Assembly (NCBI GenBank): GCA_002869925.2
Contig: NEWT02000017.1
Location: 26,831 to 90,830 of the forward strand
Source of the DNA: Nitrospira sp. CG24A
Lineage (GTDB): Bacteria > Nitrospirota > Nitrospiria > Nitrospirales > Nitrospiraceae
Reading direction: 5' to 3'
DNA length: 64,000 nt
In this document: piece after piece, positions 1 through 8,773 of the stretch
Layout: the number at the start of each line of letters is the position of its first letter
Position numbering within the stretch: position 1 is the stretch's first letter
Translations under genes and position numbers: made by a program
The notes under the pieces: generated by a model
Seen by the model: only the letters and a program-made list of their open reading frames with translations
What the model was told of the DNA's origin: nothing
Database searches by the model: none

Positions 1-79
1 GCGACGGGCTCACCCACCCCGCTTCCGATTCGTTTGATTAATGTAGTGTGGGGAGTGAAGAGAGTCTGTGCGGGTAGGA

Positions 80-607
80 TCAAGCCGCTTTGTCGGCGGG
101 AACAGCTTCGCGGGCTTCTGCTTGCTTCTGTAACTGCTCGAGTTCGTGGATGCGCTGATCTCGTTCGGCGAGTTGGAGCATGACTTCATCAAGCGCGATT
201 CGATGTGTCTCATCTCGTTTCGTCAGTTGTATGTCTAGCCACTCGATCCATCCCCCTGCCTCTTCCGATTCCTGCAATCGCGCGTGAAGTCGATCGGTAT
301 CGAAGCCGAGACGTTCTGAGTTCGTAACCGGCTCTTGCGATGTGAAGTCTTCTTGGTTGAAATGGCTGAGGGTTTGGGATGTCGTCAGCCCACTTTCTCC
401 TGGCGGAAAGTTCGAGGTGACCTCTCCTCTCAGCTGCTGCCTGGCCTTCTCCAACATCTGTTCTTTGAGATGCATCATGGCGGTGACGTCTGCGAGTTGT
501 TGCGCGCTCTTGTCGGCGGAGACGTGTCTCAGGAGCCATCCGACTACGCCGCCGATGCCGGCTGCGATGATGAGACATCCCAACATTTGATTGAAGAACA
601 GCGTCAT
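80..607 (-). CDS. Membrane-anchored coiled-coil protein of unknown function
   Basis: A 175-residue protein that I do not recognise. Residues about 5-27 form one hydrophobic membrane segment rich in Gly and Ile. The rest is polar, and the C-terminal third (LAERDQRIHELEQLQKQAE) has heptad spacing typical of a coiled coil. A topology with one anchor and a soluble coiled coil is therefore likely. Its ATG overlaps the stop of the OmpA-like gene by 4 bp (ATGA), so the two are probably translated together and may work at the same envelope site. The function is unknown; the reading frame itself is well supported by the overlap. Confidence 0.7.
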   Translation of the reverse strand: MTLFFNQMLGCLIIAAGIGGVVGWLLRHVSADKSAQQLADVTAMMHLKEQMLEKARQQLRGEVTSNFPPGESGLTTSQTLSHFNQEDFTSQEPVTNSERLGFDTDRLHARLQESEEAGGWIEWLDIQLTKRDETHRIALDEVMLQLAERDQRIHELEQLQKQAEAREAVPADKAA

Positions 608-1239
608 AACTCGGGCTGCCCTTTCACACGTAGTTCGATGCGCCGGTTGCGCTGGAGGCTGGCACGTTTCTCCGACACCGACAACGGTTGTGAGGCCCCG
701 TAGCCGACGGCGGTGAACTGCTTGGGTAGACCCTGCTTGGCAAAGTAGCGCCGCACGGCATCGGCACGGCGCTGGCTGAGTTGACGATTGTATTCAGGCT
801 CGCCGTACTTGTCCGTATGACCACCGATCTCAATGTCTGTGTATGGGAATTGCCGCATTTCGGCAATCAGTCGGTCTAATGTAGGTAAACTGGTGGGAGT
901 GATCGTCGAGCTCTTCGATTCGAACTCGATGGACCCACGCACGAGGATCTCATTTAACTTCTTCTGTAGCGAGGCAGGAGAAGCTTCTGCCATTGATGGG
1001 GCTACCGGTGGGGTTGGAGTCTTTGGGGCCAGAGCCACTACTGGAGAAGCTGTCGGGCGCGTTGAGGGTACGAAGCCTGGAACCTTCGGCGCTAGGGCCA
1101 CCACCATAGAGGGATTTTTCTTGAATGACGGAGAGGGTGAGTGAACCTTTGGGGAGGCTTTTCCCGACGGTGAACTCATCAGAATGCGATCTTCCAACTC
1201 CAGCCCTGTTTGTATCAGAGGCCCAATCGTTTGCAGCAC
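604..1239 (-). CDS. OmpA-family C-terminal peptidoglycan-binding protein (3' part of a probably frameshifted gene)
   Basis: A 211-residue frame starting at GTG. Residues about 100-205 form an OmpA C-terminal domain, with the IEIGGHTDKYG...YNRQLSQRRADAV pattern and a final RNRRIEL that bind peptidoglycan in this family. The N-terminal part is a Pro/Ala/Lys-rich linker. There is no signal peptide in this frame. The upstream frame (1215-1463) supplies a membrane segment and a BON-like segment and overlaps it by 25 bp. The frame stays open upstream of the GTG and encodes SAAKSAVLQTIG, which would continue the BON-like domain. A single lost base near 1256-1262 would join the two into one BON-OmpA protein, a common bacterial arrangement. 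Confidence 0.75.
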   Translation of the reverse strand: MLQTIGPLIQTGLELEDRILMSSPSGKASPKVHSPSPSFKKNPSMVVALAPKVPGFVPSTRPTASPVVALAPKTPTPPVAPSMAEASPASLQKKLNEILVRGSIEFESKSSTITPTSLPTLDRLIAEMRQFPYTDIEIGGHTDKYGEPEYNRQLSQRRADAVRRYFAKQGLPKQFTAVGYGASQPLSVSEKRASLQRNRRIELRVKGQPEL

Positions 1240-1463
1240 AGCAGACTTGGCCGCGCTAGGGCTTGTTGGAGGATGGCTGCCTTGCTGGCTTCATTGGGCA
1301 GTGAGCCGCGGAGGATCAGCGTTCCATACTCCACGCGCGCATGAAAATTAGCAGGGGTCGGAGTGAGCGATGCGGTCGATGGGGGAGGGTAATGTGGAAG
1401 GCAGAGCGCGGCAAGGAGAGCCAGGGCAACAATTCCAGTTGCTACAATGGCTGCACTCTTCAT
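1215..1463 (-). pseudogene. N-terminal membrane/BON-like part of the split BON-OmpA gene
   Basis: An 82-residue frame with a hydrophobic N-terminus (residues about 5-23) that serves as membrane anchor or signal, a Pro-rich linker, and a segment VEYGTLILRGSLPNEASKAA resembling the first strands of a BON domain. It runs out of frame in LARPSLLCCKRLGL, a tail without resemblance to the domain, while the alternative frame continues it naturally. I therefore read it as the 5' part of the OmpA-like gene that follows. A sequencing error, a real frameshift or a coupled two-gene arrangement cannot be told apart here. Confidence 0.55.
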
Positions 1464-1843
1464 GGTTCACCCCAGGGTGGACAGGCGTCTTCCGATCTCA
1501 GTAAAATTTAGCAGATATGTGGGAAAATGTGCCGGAGTTGCTCCGGCCCACAACAAATTTTTCAGTTTGTGAATCTTGGCAACAGGGTCTTACAGGATTG
1601 CTGGAGGTCCCAAGGGTCTTGGACGCAATGAATTCATGCTATCGGTCTCATACGAATGTTTCGCGGGCCTGTTGGGAAGCATCTATATAGTCGGGCAAGT
1701 TCAAGGGTGAATGGCAGGCGTATTGCTTTTAGTTTCAATTAGTTGAAGATCCAAGGCCCTGGTTTGCACCTTGCTTTGATAGCTCAGGTCGGACACTACT
1801 ATTCACATGAACCAGGCGGAGGAGCGCATGGGTGGTGCGATGG
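1464..1843. other. Intergenic region of 380 bp without a recognised gene
   Basis: This stretch between the divergently unrelated neighbours holds no frame with coding character on either strand. It must contain the promoter of the membrane/OmpA group, which reads leftward, and the 3' end of the beta-barrel gene. I see a short GC hairpin (CCGGAGTTGCTCCGG, near 1533-1547) but no convincing terminator or promoter. Confidence 0.4.
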
Positions 1844-3073
1844 TTAAAGGGAGGCCAGAACGACGCGTAAGAGACCAGAGATATCTTCTGTGCCGGTAGC
1901 AGATGTGGCGCGATGTGTCATCCGATTATAGCCGGCTTCTAAGGAGATCAGCGTGGTCCATCCCCGTGATTTCTGGATATCCCATGCAAGCCTTCCTCTT
2001 CCGCCCATGTGCACCGTATCAATGAGTCCATCGCTCGAGCGTATTCCGGCGTAGTTGCCCATCGCGCTGAACAATATCTCAGGACTCTGCCTGTACTGCA
2101 GAGCTACCGACACCGAGGGCGAATGGATTCGGACTCCCGACCAATCCCGTACTTCCTCCCGATACCCAAGGGTAGGAGAAATAGTCAGGGTATCCAGGGG
2201 ACGAACGGTCGCTGTGAACGTCTGCATCCTCACCGTATACTCTGCTCCACCACGAAGGAGATCGTTTCCAAGGATATAGGTCGATGCAAGGCGGGCATTC
2301 CAGCCCATGCCGTCATAGGCGAGTGCACTTTCCAGACTGTGACTGTGGTTTCGTTGAGGAGCGATGCCGAGAGGGTCAAGGGTGCTGTTCAAGGAGTTGT
2401 GCGCATAGGTCAGTGTGATCTCAGGCCAGACTGGACGCTTCCAGGCTACGCCGAATTTCCCATAGGTCTGCTCAAGTCTGGGTCGGGTAGAGTCTTCGAT
2501 CACATTATTCCATTGTTGCCCGAACGCGCTCCGAAACGAAGTCCAGCCGGATGTCCATTCCCCCCATACCTCACGCCGTGTCTGGTCCGGCACTTGTAAG
2601 AAGGCCTGCCCGGCGGATCGGGACAGTATCCCATAACGGATCGACCCTGCTGTCCCCGTTAGACCGAGTCGGATCATGCGTTGTGACGCATCGCCAGTCG
2701 TATCGCCTGGAATCCTGCTTTGGAGCCACCCGGCTCCTCCTTGATTCTGGGAAAGCTCAGCTTCTGTGACCAAGATCCCATTGAGCCATGTGGTCGAAGA
2801 CAGGAAACCTTGCGTGCGAGCTTGATGGGACTCTGGTGCGAGGTCGCGCAGACGAGCCGAGGCCGTGGGTAGAGTAAATGAGGTCACGGTGAGACTGGTT
2901 TGGTAGAGAGACGGGGTGGCCTGTTTCGATTGAGCGTGGAGATCATGATCGGAGAATATTCCTGTCCAGCGTTGAGCAATAGGGTCTGACAGTGACTGAT
3001 CATTTCCCCAAGCTGGAAGAGTACACAGAACCAACACAATCACAAGGGGCAACTTCAAGAGTTTGTGCATCAT
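1844..3073 (-). CDS. Putative outer-membrane beta-barrel protein
   Basis: A 409-residue protein with a cleavable signal peptide (residues 1-23, ending LPAWG). The mature part shows alternating hydrophobic and polar strands with many Trp, Tyr, Ser and Thr, repeated turns rich in Asn/Asp/Gly, and a C-terminal strand ending GLLRVVLASL, all usual for outer-membrane barrels. No named porin family is recognised. It stands alone with 5' and 3' intergenic spaces of more than 200 bp. The barrel assignment is inference from composition and periodicity; ligand or transport specificity is unknown. Confidence 0.6.
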   Translation of the reverse strand: MMHKLLKLPLVIVLVLCTLPAWGNDQSLSDPIAQRWTGIFSDHDLHAQSKQATPSLYQTSLTVTSFTLPTASARLRDLAPESHQARTQGFLSSTTWLNGILVTEAELSQNQGGAGWLQSRIPGDTTGDASQRMIRLGLTGTAGSIRYGILSRSAGQAFLQVPDQTRREVWGEWTSGWTSFRSAFGQQWNNVIEDSTRPRLEQTYGKFGVAWKRPVWPEITLTYAHNSLNSTLDPLGIAPQRNHSHSLESALAYDGMGWNARLASTYILGNDLLRGGAEYTVRMQTFTATVRPLDTLTISPTLGYREEVRDWSGVRIHSPSVSVALQYRQSPEILFSAMGNYAGIRSSDGLIDTVHMGGRGRLAWDIQKSRGWTTLISLEAGYNRMTHRATSATGTEDISGLLRVVLASL

Positions 3074-3296
3074 TCACATGATCGAGGTGGTTCAGATTCA
3101 TATGAACTCTAGCACTTGATAATTAGACTGTAAGTTATTGATAAGATACGCCTGTTCATGATGCCATGGAGAAGCTTGCTGAGATCGAGCACGTCAAATG
3201 ATGATAGACGTAGCGCGCCTGAAGTTTTGAAAGATGGTAAGTCGATGGTTCGGTGAGGCTAAACCAGTCGCAAGAGGAGCGCGGTGAAAATCTAGG

Positions 3297-4262
3297 TTAG
3301 CTCCTGATTCGAAGCGAAATCGAGCGTGAAGCGGTGAGAGTCGTGGGCAACGTGGAGTCGCGAACGGTATATGTTCGGCTGAAGTTGGTGGTCGTCGTCG
3401 GTGTGCCCGTAAGAGACCCAGTAGACTCATCGAGTTGAAGCCAGGTCGGCAAGGCCGGTGAGACAGACCATGTATAAGGCGGGGTGCCGCCTGCGGCGCG
3501 TAGGGTTTGGCTATAGAACTCATCCTCCGCCCCAATCGGCAACCTGTCACCGACAGGGAATGTAATTGTTGGAGGAGGCACGGTCAGATTGATCGTTAAG
3601 GATAGTTGGCGGTTGTTTGTTTGATTGATGGGGGCAGTGGAATCAGTCGCGGTGAAGGTATGGCTCGTAGTCCCTTCCGTTCCAGCCAGTGGAGTGCCAC
3701 TGATCGAGCCTGATGACACGATATTGAACTGCAATCCGTTCGGCAATGCAGGGTTCACCGACCACGTATAGGGCTGGAGACCACCTGTTACTGCCAATAT
3801 GGTGGTTGTATAGGGTTGATTGACCGTACCCCTGGGAAGCGAGGCGGTTGTCATCGATAGTGTCTGCGGGGTAGTCAAGATCGAGATCGTTAAGGATTTT
3901 TCGACAACCCCCGACGGCGAGGACGCATCTTGTAATCGGAATATCGGAGTGGTCGTCACAAGGACAGTCGGTGTCCCGACGATTGCGCCAGTTGTTGTAT
4001 TCAATGAAAGGCCCGCCGGCAGAGCGGGAGATCCACTGGCAAGACTCCATGTATATGGTGTCGTCCCCCCTGAACCGCCTACGACGGCGGCGTAGGGCTG
4101 ATTAATCGTACCGCTCGGGAGTGATGATTGTGTGGCGATCGACAACGGCCCTGGTCCGGCAGGGGGAGGCGAAACATTAGAGGTGTCACCACAGGCGGCT
4201 AGGCTTGAGGCATACACCAATGCCAAAAGAAAAGGCATATCGTGTGACGAAGTCGATTGCAT
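3297..4262 (-). CDS. Lipoprotein with tandem Ig-like (putative Ig, He_PIG-type) repeats
   Basis: About 321 residues from the chosen ATG at 4262; earlier in-frame starts at 4304 and 4376 exist, but the longest would overlap the divergent tsaC. The lipobox LAAC gives a diacylated Cys about 23 residues in. After a Pro-rich stretch come three repeats of roughly 90 residues with the recurring pattern LPxGxxNQPYxxxxxxxGGxxPYTWS...LPxGLxLxxxTGxxxGTP, diagnostic of bacterial surface Ig-like domains. A role in surface adhesion or scaffolding is usual for such proteins, but nothing here fixes a partner. The three repeats differ clearly in sequence, so recent slippage is not evident. Confidence 0.7.
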   Translation of the reverse strand: MQSTSSHDMPFLLALVYASSLAACGDTSNVSPPPAGPGPLSIATQSSLPSGTINQPYAAVVGGSGGTTPYTWSLASGSPALPAGLSLNTTTGAIVGTPTVLVTTTPIFRLQDASSPSGVVEKSLTISILTTPQTLSMTTASLPRGTVNQPYTTTILAVTGGLQPYTWSVNPALPNGLQFNIVSSGSISGTPLAGTEGTTSHTFTATDSTAPINQTNNRQLSLTINLTVPPPTITFPVGDRLPIGAEDEFYSQTLRAAGGTPPYTWSVSPALPTWLQLDESTGSLTGTPTTTTNFSRTYTVRDSTLPTTLTASRSISLRIRS

Positions 4263-4336
4263 TTGAAAATGCTCACTATAGGACCGATATTGCGAGTCGT
4301 GCATTTTCCCACCGTATACCACGCTGAAGGGGACTA

Positions 4337-5005
4337 ATGGTTTCTGCCATGACAATGATCGAGCGCTACGATGCATCCACCGTTTCAGCGCTTGCTGAAA
4401 GGATGCATCAGGTGCTCGTAGAGAATGGACTCATCGCCCTGCCGACAGAAAGTTTCTACGGACTTGCTGTAGATCCATTCAACGAGCAGGCACTCGCAAA
4501 ATTGTGGCAGGTCAAAGGCCGGTCGAAGGGAAAGCCGGTTCTTGTGCTGATTGGAGAAGGGTCTCAGTTGAACCCATTCGTTCGAAACATCCCACCTGCC
4601 GCCACCGTGCTGATGAATGCCTTCTGGCCCGGACCGCTTACCATTGTCTTCCCTGCAGCGCTTGGACTTTCCGACGCGGTGACTACGGGTACCCACTCTG
4701 TCGGCATCCGCTTCAGTGCCTGGCAGCCGCTGTGTGAGCTCTTGCGGCGAGTCGGGCCTGTAACCGGCACCAGTGCGAATCGTGAGGGGATGCCGCCGCC
4801 TACGACCGCTATAGAAGTTCGGCACTATTTTGGCGACGCACTTGATCTGATCGTCGATGCTGGATCGACACCCGGTGGACGACCGTCCACTGTGATTGAT
4901 GTGCAGGGTCCGATTCGAATCATTCGCGATGGCGCGATCGATCGAGAGGACATCGTTGCACAGTTGGCTGCCCACGGTTTCCCCCTCGATCCTGATAGTG
5001 AGTGA
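4337..5005 (+). CDS. tsaC: L-threonylcarbamoyladenylate synthase (TsaC/YrdC/Sua5 family)
   Basis: A 222-residue protein of the YrdC fold that makes threonylcarbamoyl-AMP from Thr, bicarbonate and ATP, the first step of the tRNA t6A modification. The diagnostic pieces are present: PTESFYGLAVDP near the N-terminus, the KxR-type motif KGRSKGKPVLVLI, a WPGPLTIV segment, GIRFS, and GTSANREG. The length fits the short bacterial form without the Sua5 C-terminal domain. The ATG at 4337 follows GGGGA at good spacing. The partner gene tsaD, which completes t6A, lies at 59.4-60.5 kb of this window. Confidence 0.92.
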   Translation: MVSAMTMIERYDASTVSALAERMHQVLVENGLIALPTESFYGLAVDPFNEQALAKLWQVKGRSKGKPVLVLIGEGSQLNPFVRNIPPAATVLMNAFWPGPLTIVFPAALGLSDAVTTGTHSVGIRFSAWQPLCELLRRVGPVTGTSANREGMPPPTTAIEVRHYFGDALDLIVDAGSTPGGRPSTVIDVQGPIRIIRDGAIDREDIVAQLAAHGFPLDPDSE

Positions 5006-5042
5006 AGTCGATCGTCTAGTTTACACTGAAAGGAGAATCCCG

Positions 5043-5486
5043 ATGATTCGAACAGCGATGGTGCGTAACCTGGTTGCGGTAGCCGCCATAACGCTCGTCT
5101 CGGTGAGTGTATCCGGGTGCGATTACTGGCCTCCGGCGCTCCAAACGCAAATCGAACAACTCCAATCCGAGCTCCAGAGTGCGACGATGGAAAAAGCTCA
5201 ATTACAGAGTCAGCTGACCTCCATGGCAAAAGTGAAAGACGATTTACAGACGCAAGTGAATGACCTCTCTAGAGCGAGTCAGGATAAATCGACCATGATA
5301 GCGAGCTTGCAGAACGGCTTGGCCGCAGCGCAGGAACGCTTAGCGAAATCGGCGAAAGTTGCCGCGCCGAAGGTTGGCGCCGTCAAGTCGTCGATAAAGG
5401 TTGCGCCAAAAAAAGTCACGCATAAGGCTCCCCCAAAAGCCCCGGTGAAGAAGAAGGCTCCAGCGAAGGTCACAAGCAAACACTAA
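5043..5486 (+). CDS. Coiled-coil lipoprotein with a Lys/Ala/Pro-rich cationic tail
   Basis: A 147-residue protein starting at the ATG 7 bp after AAAGGAG. A signal peptide with lipobox VSGC predicts a lipidated Cys near residue 26. Residues about 35-100 are a Gln/Leu-rich coiled coil (LQTQIEQLQSELQ), resembling Lpp/YgdR-like envelope spacers. The last 45 residues are dominated by Lys, Ala, Pro and Val (APKKVTHKAPPKAPVKKKAP), like the tail of histone H1. Such a tail could bind peptidoglycan, LPS or nucleic acid; this is not known. A palindromic repeat follows directly. Confidence 0.75.
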   Translation: MIRTAMVRNLVAVAAITLVSVSVSGCDYWPPALQTQIEQLQSELQSATMEKAQLQSQLTSMAKVKDDLQTQVNDLSRASQDKSTMIASLQNGLAAAQERLAKSAKVAAPKVGAVKSSIKVAPKKVTHKAPPKAPVKKKAPAKVTSKH

Positions 5487-5562
5487 CAGTTTGCTGAAAA
5501 ACTCAGTTTTTGCGCGGCTAGGTCCACTGGTAATAGGTGTGTTGATAGTGCCGGATCACCGG

Positions 5563-5746
5563 CAGAATGCTCAAAAAGGCTATCCAGCAAGGCCGCAGCG
5601 AGCGAAGAGGCGAGGAGGTACCATCCGCACTTTGTGTGGCCGTTCGCCAGCAGAATGGGTCTTGGCGAACGGAAAATACCCTCCAGTACTTCCGAGCCTC
5701 TGAGCGACGCGAGAACGCCGCTGGCAGACTTTTTCAGCATCCTGCT
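5563..5746. repeat. Palindromic intergenic repeat, family A, copy 1
   Basis: The left end AATGCTCAAAAAGGC and the right end GACTTTTTCAGCATCCTGC are inverted copies of each other, and the arms also carry CCAGCAAGGCCGCAGCGAGCG / CGCTGGCAG. A perfect 10-bp inverted repeat (CCGTTCGCCA at 5640-5649 with TGGCGAACGG at 5663-5672) sits in the middle. The same ends recur at 21.1, 22.0, 36.1 and 42.8 kb. Confidence 0.8.
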
Positions 5747-5767
5747 AACTGACCTCACCTTCGTGAG

Positions 5768-6142
5768 CTACTTCGGGGTAGAAGGCGCCGGCGCGGTCGT
5801 TGTTGCCTGTGTGGCCGTGCTCGACGAGGCGCTTGCCGGTGAGGGTGAGGGAGTTGGAGTAGAAGGAGCTGTGGACGTCGATGGCTCAGAGGTACTTGGC
5901 GGCGAGTCTTTCTTTTCCCCGGTCTGAGCTGTTGGTACGTCACTGCCTGAAGACGGCTTCATTTTGTCGGAGTAGTCCGTCACATACCACCCGCTGCCCT
6001 TGAACATGATGGCCGGTGATGAAATAAGACGCTGTACGGACTTCCCGCAACGCGGGCAGGTTGTAAGAGGATCGTCCTTCATGCTTTGTTTAATTTCAAA
6101 CTTGTCTGTGCAGCTCTCACATTGATATTCGTAGATGGGCAC
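5768..6142 (-). CDS. FmdB-family zinc-ribbon protein with Ser/Thr/Pro-rich tail
   Basis: A 124-residue protein from a GTG start preceded by GGAGGAA. The first 50 residues are an FmdB-type zinc ribbon: MPIYEYQCESC, then CPRCGKSVQRLISSPAIMFKGSGWY, giving two CxxC pairs for zinc. The family is often called a putative regulatory protein, but its role is not established. The tail after residue 60 is low-complexity Ser/Thr/Pro/Ala. It lies 104 bp after aspC on the same strand and may be the last gene of that operon. Confidence 0.85.
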   Translation of the reverse strand: MPIYEYQCESCTDKFEIKQSMKDDPLTTCPRCGKSVQRLISSPAIMFKGSGWYVTDYSDKMKPSSGSDVPTAQTGEKKDSPPSTSEPSTSTAPSTPTPSPSPASASSSTATQATTTAPAPSTPK

Positions 6143-6246
6143 GGTTCAGTTCCTCCAGCCTCAAAGCGCTGAAACAATCAGCGCCATTCCTGAAATGTTA
6201 GGGTTCAATTGCCACCTCAACCCCGGTGTCCTTTCGGTGTTCCAGG

Positions 6247-7440
6247 CTAGATCAGTTGCTTAAATGCGACATCGAGGCGATCCATTCCGCGAACGATTGT
6301 CTCCATACTGGTCGCATACGATAGTCGAATATGCTCGGTGCTTCCGAACGGCTCGCCGGGAACTACCGCAACGTTGAACTCATGCAAGAGATAGTTTGCA
6401 AGATCGGTTGGAGTATGGATTGTTCCACGTGAGCCCTGCTTTCCGAGCAACGCACGAACATTGGGAAATGCGTAAAACGCGCCGGTAGGCCTTCGGCAGT
6501 GAATGCCGGGCATTGCATTCAAACGCTCAATCATGACGCGCCGTCGCCGATCGAACTCTGCCACCATCTTTTCCGTGAAGACATCGCCGTCGCGGAACGC
6601 CACAACTGCAGCCTTTTGTGAAATAGAACAAGGGTTGGATGTACTCTGACTTTGAATATTCGCCATTGCGGTTAACAGGTCTTTGGGCCCTGCTGCATAG
6701 CCGATCCGCCAGCCAGTCATCGCGTACGCTTTGGAGACACCGTTGATGACAACGGTACGGGCTGCTACTTCCGGTCCTAGCGAGGCAATGCTCGTGTGCG
6801 TCGCCCCATCGTAGAGGATTTTTTCATAGATCTCGTCTGAAATCAGCAGGAGATCCCGACGAAGCGCCAGCTCGGCAAGGCGTTCGAGTGTCCTCCGATC
6901 ATAGGTCGCTCCGGTCGGGTTACCGGGGCTATTGACGATAATCGCTTTGGTGCGTGCTGTGATGAGCTGTTCCAACGCATGGGCGTCGATGGCATAGCCA
7001 TCTTCTTCTCTCGTCTGCAAGAACACCGGTGTCGCATCGTTCAGTAGCGCTTGATCAGCATAGGAGACCCAATAGGGAACGGGAATGATGATTTCATCAC
7101 CTGCTTCAAGGAGCGCTTCGGCAAGGTTGTAGAGCGAATGTTTTGCGCCGCAGGAGACCAGAATCTGGGATTTCTCGTACCGCAGCCCATGCTCTCGTTG
7201 CAGTTTGTCGATAATCGCATGGCGGAGCTCATCGGTGCCTGACGAGGGGGTGTATTTGGTAAACCCGGCACGAATGGCAGCTTCTGCAGCGGCTTTAACC
7301 GGCTCCGGTGTATCAAAATCCGGTTCGCCGGACGAGAAATCGGCGACGTCGATTCCCTGTGCGGCCATCGCTTTTGCAGTTGCGGCCATCGCCAAGGTAG
7401 GGGAGGGAGCGATTCGCCCTGCTCGCGCAGCAAGTCTCAT
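6247..7440 (-). CDS. aspC: Pyridoxal-phosphate aspartate aminotransferase
   Basis: A 397-residue class I/II aminotransferase that moves amino groups between aspartate and 2-oxoglutarate. Family marks are NSPGNPTG near residue 170, SDEIY near 201 and the PLP lysine in NGVSKAYAMTGWRIGY at about Lys237; the substrate-carboxylate arginine is in HIRLSY near the C-terminus. Length and motifs fit the Ib subgroup (thermophile-type AspAT). Some members also act on prephenate, which cannot be judged here. Its ATG overlaps the stop of coaD by 4 bp. Confidence 0.93.
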   Translation of the reverse strand: MRLAARAGRIAPSPTLAMAATAKAMAAQGIDVADFSSGEPDFDTPEPVKAAAEAAIRAGFTKYTPSSGTDELRHAIIDKLQREHGLRYEKSQILVSCGAKHSLYNLAEALLEAGDEIIIPVPYWVSYADQALLNDATPVFLQTREEDGYAIDAHALEQLITARTKAIIVNSPGNPTGATYDRRTLERLAELALRRDLLLISDEIYEKILYDGATHTSIASLGPEVAARTVVINGVSKAYAMTGWRIGYAAGPKDLLTAMANIQSQSTSNPCSISQKAAVVAFRDGDVFTEKMVAEFDRRRRVMIERLNAMPGIHCRRPTGAFYAFPNVRALLGKQGSRGTIHTPTDLANYLLHEFNVAVVPGEPFGSTEHIRLSYATSMETIVRGMDRLDVAFKQLI

Positions 7441-7925
7441 GATTTCAAACTCCTAATCCGTTCCTGCAATCGGTGCGCAATCTCTGGATGGAGAAATTCT
7501 GTGAGGGCCCCACCATGAGTGGCCACATCTTTAATGATGGTGGAGGAGAGATAGGAATATTCTTCACTGGGCATCAGGAAGACGGTCTCAACCTGTTTGG
7601 CGATCTTTCGATTCATGAGGGCCATCTGAAACTCATGTTCGAAGTCTGAGATGGCCCTCAAGCCGCGGATAATCGCATGGGCACCGAATCGCTGAACAAA
7701 GTCTACAAGTAAGCCGTCGAAGTGGGTCACCTCGACGTGCTCCAACTCCTTCATCACGATCCTGATCATTTCCAGTCGTTCAGTCAGGGTGAAGAGTGGA
7801 TGTTTTGATGGATTGGGCGCAACAGCGACCACAACTTTATCAAACACGCGCAAGCTTCGCCTGATGATATCGGTGTGTCCGTGTGTAATGGGGTCAAAGG
7901 TGCCCGGATAGATGCCGATCTTCAT
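7437..7925 (-). CDS. coaD: Phosphopantetheine adenylyltransferase
   Basis: A 162-residue nucleotidyltransferase of normal length that makes dephospho-CoA from 4'-phosphopantetheine and ATP, the fourth step of CoA synthesis. It has the N-terminal GTFDPITHGHTDII with the T/HxGH signature, the RGLRAISDFEHEFQMALMN block and the YSYLSSTIIKDVA block. Its start overlaps rsmD by 4 bp, so rsmD-coaD-aspC is one transcript. The rsmD-coaD pairing is conserved widely in bacteria. Confidence 0.96.
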   Translation of the reverse strand: MKIGIYPGTFDPITHGHTDIIRRSLRVFDKVVVAVAPNPSKHPLFTLTERLEMIRIVMKELEHVEVTHFDGLLVDFVQRFGAHAIIRGLRAISDFEHEFQMALMNRKIAKQVETVFLMPSEEYSYLSSTIIKDVATHGGALTEFLHPEIAHRLQERIRSLKS

Positions 7926-8494
7926 GATATGGTCGACGCTAAAGTGGAGACACGATAGAGATACAGTGCGGTGTCGCCATATTGGTATCGTCGAATAAGG
8001 GTGGCATGGTCGATCGATGTAGGCAATGCGGCGCGCGAGTCTTGCTCAATCATGACGGCTGCATGCTCCGATAAGAGTCCAGGTTTCCAGGCGTGGATCA
8101 GGATGTCTATCTCATCCAGCGCGGCATACGGTGGATCCGCAAAGAGTACATCGTAGGGGCCGTCCCAGCAATCTTTCTGATCAAGGAAGGCGGAAGTCCG
8201 TCCCAGATGTATCTGCGCATGGTTGAGCAGTTGACAGGTCTGTAGATTTTTCTGTAACAGCTGAACGGCCGCGGGGTCCGACTCAACAAAGGTGACCGCT
8301 GCGGCTCCACGGCTCAACGCTTCGATCCCCACGGCTCCAGTACCGGCATACAAATCGAGAAAGCGTCTTCCAGGCACCTGAGCCCCGAGAATTGAAAAAA
8401 TAGCCTCGCGCACCTTATCAGATGTGGGACGTAGTGCAGTCCCTTGTGGCCCATTTAATCTGCGACCTCGGTGGGATCCGGCAATAACACGCAT
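7922..8494 (-). CDS. rsmD: 16S rRNA (guanine-966 N2)-methyltransferase
   Basis: A 190-residue SAM-dependent methyltransferase. The N-terminal RVIAGSHRGRRL and RPTSDKVREAIF blocks, the SAM-binding FLDLYAGTGAVGIEALSRGA (about residues 46-64) and the catalytic DPPY at 120-123 match RsmD, which methylates G966 in the 30S head. The gene is first in an overlapping operon with coaD and aspC. Confidence 0.94.
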   Translation of the reverse strand: MRVIAGSHRGRRLNGPQGTALRPTSDKVREAIFSILGAQVPGRRFLDLYAGTGAVGIEALSRGAAAVTFVESDPAAVQLLQKNLQTCQLLNHAQIHLGRTSAFLDQKDCWDGPYDVLFADPPYAALDEIDILIHAWKPGLLSEHAAVMIEQDSRAALPTSIDHATLIRRYQYGDTALYLYRVSTLASTIS

Positions 8495-8632
8495 ACGTTA
8501 TGTGAGTGGTATCTCGTGGATTATTAATCTAACACAGCGTTTTTGAAGGGGTCAAGATGCGTGTGGTGATTGGACTGGTCCAGAGTAGGTGGGAAGCAAC
8601 GGAGATGGTTGTGTAAAAGTGTTGGAGGTATT

Positions 8633-8661
8633 TTGACGATCTCAGAACCGAGGACTATAAT
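8633..8661 (+). promoter_or_regulatory. Near-consensus sigma-70 promoter without an obvious gene
   Basis: TTGACG at 8633-8638 and TATAAT at 8656-8661 are separated by exactly 17 bp. It reads rightward, opposite to the small zinc-ribbon gene at 8774-8947, and radC begins only about 460 bp downstream. It may drive a long radC leader, an antisense RNA or an uncharacterised small RNA. Confidence 0.6.
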
Positions 8662-8773
8662 GACGCCCCATGCGATGACGCAAGACACGAATGGCAGGCT
8701 TCCTCAGAAGAGGGACATAGACCATCTGTGGCAATGGAGAGGATTGACCAATATGGTGATAGCCCACAATTCT

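Noticed and set aside
1-79. Possible gene at the left window edge
   Set aside because: No frame with start or family resemblance can be supported in this stub.
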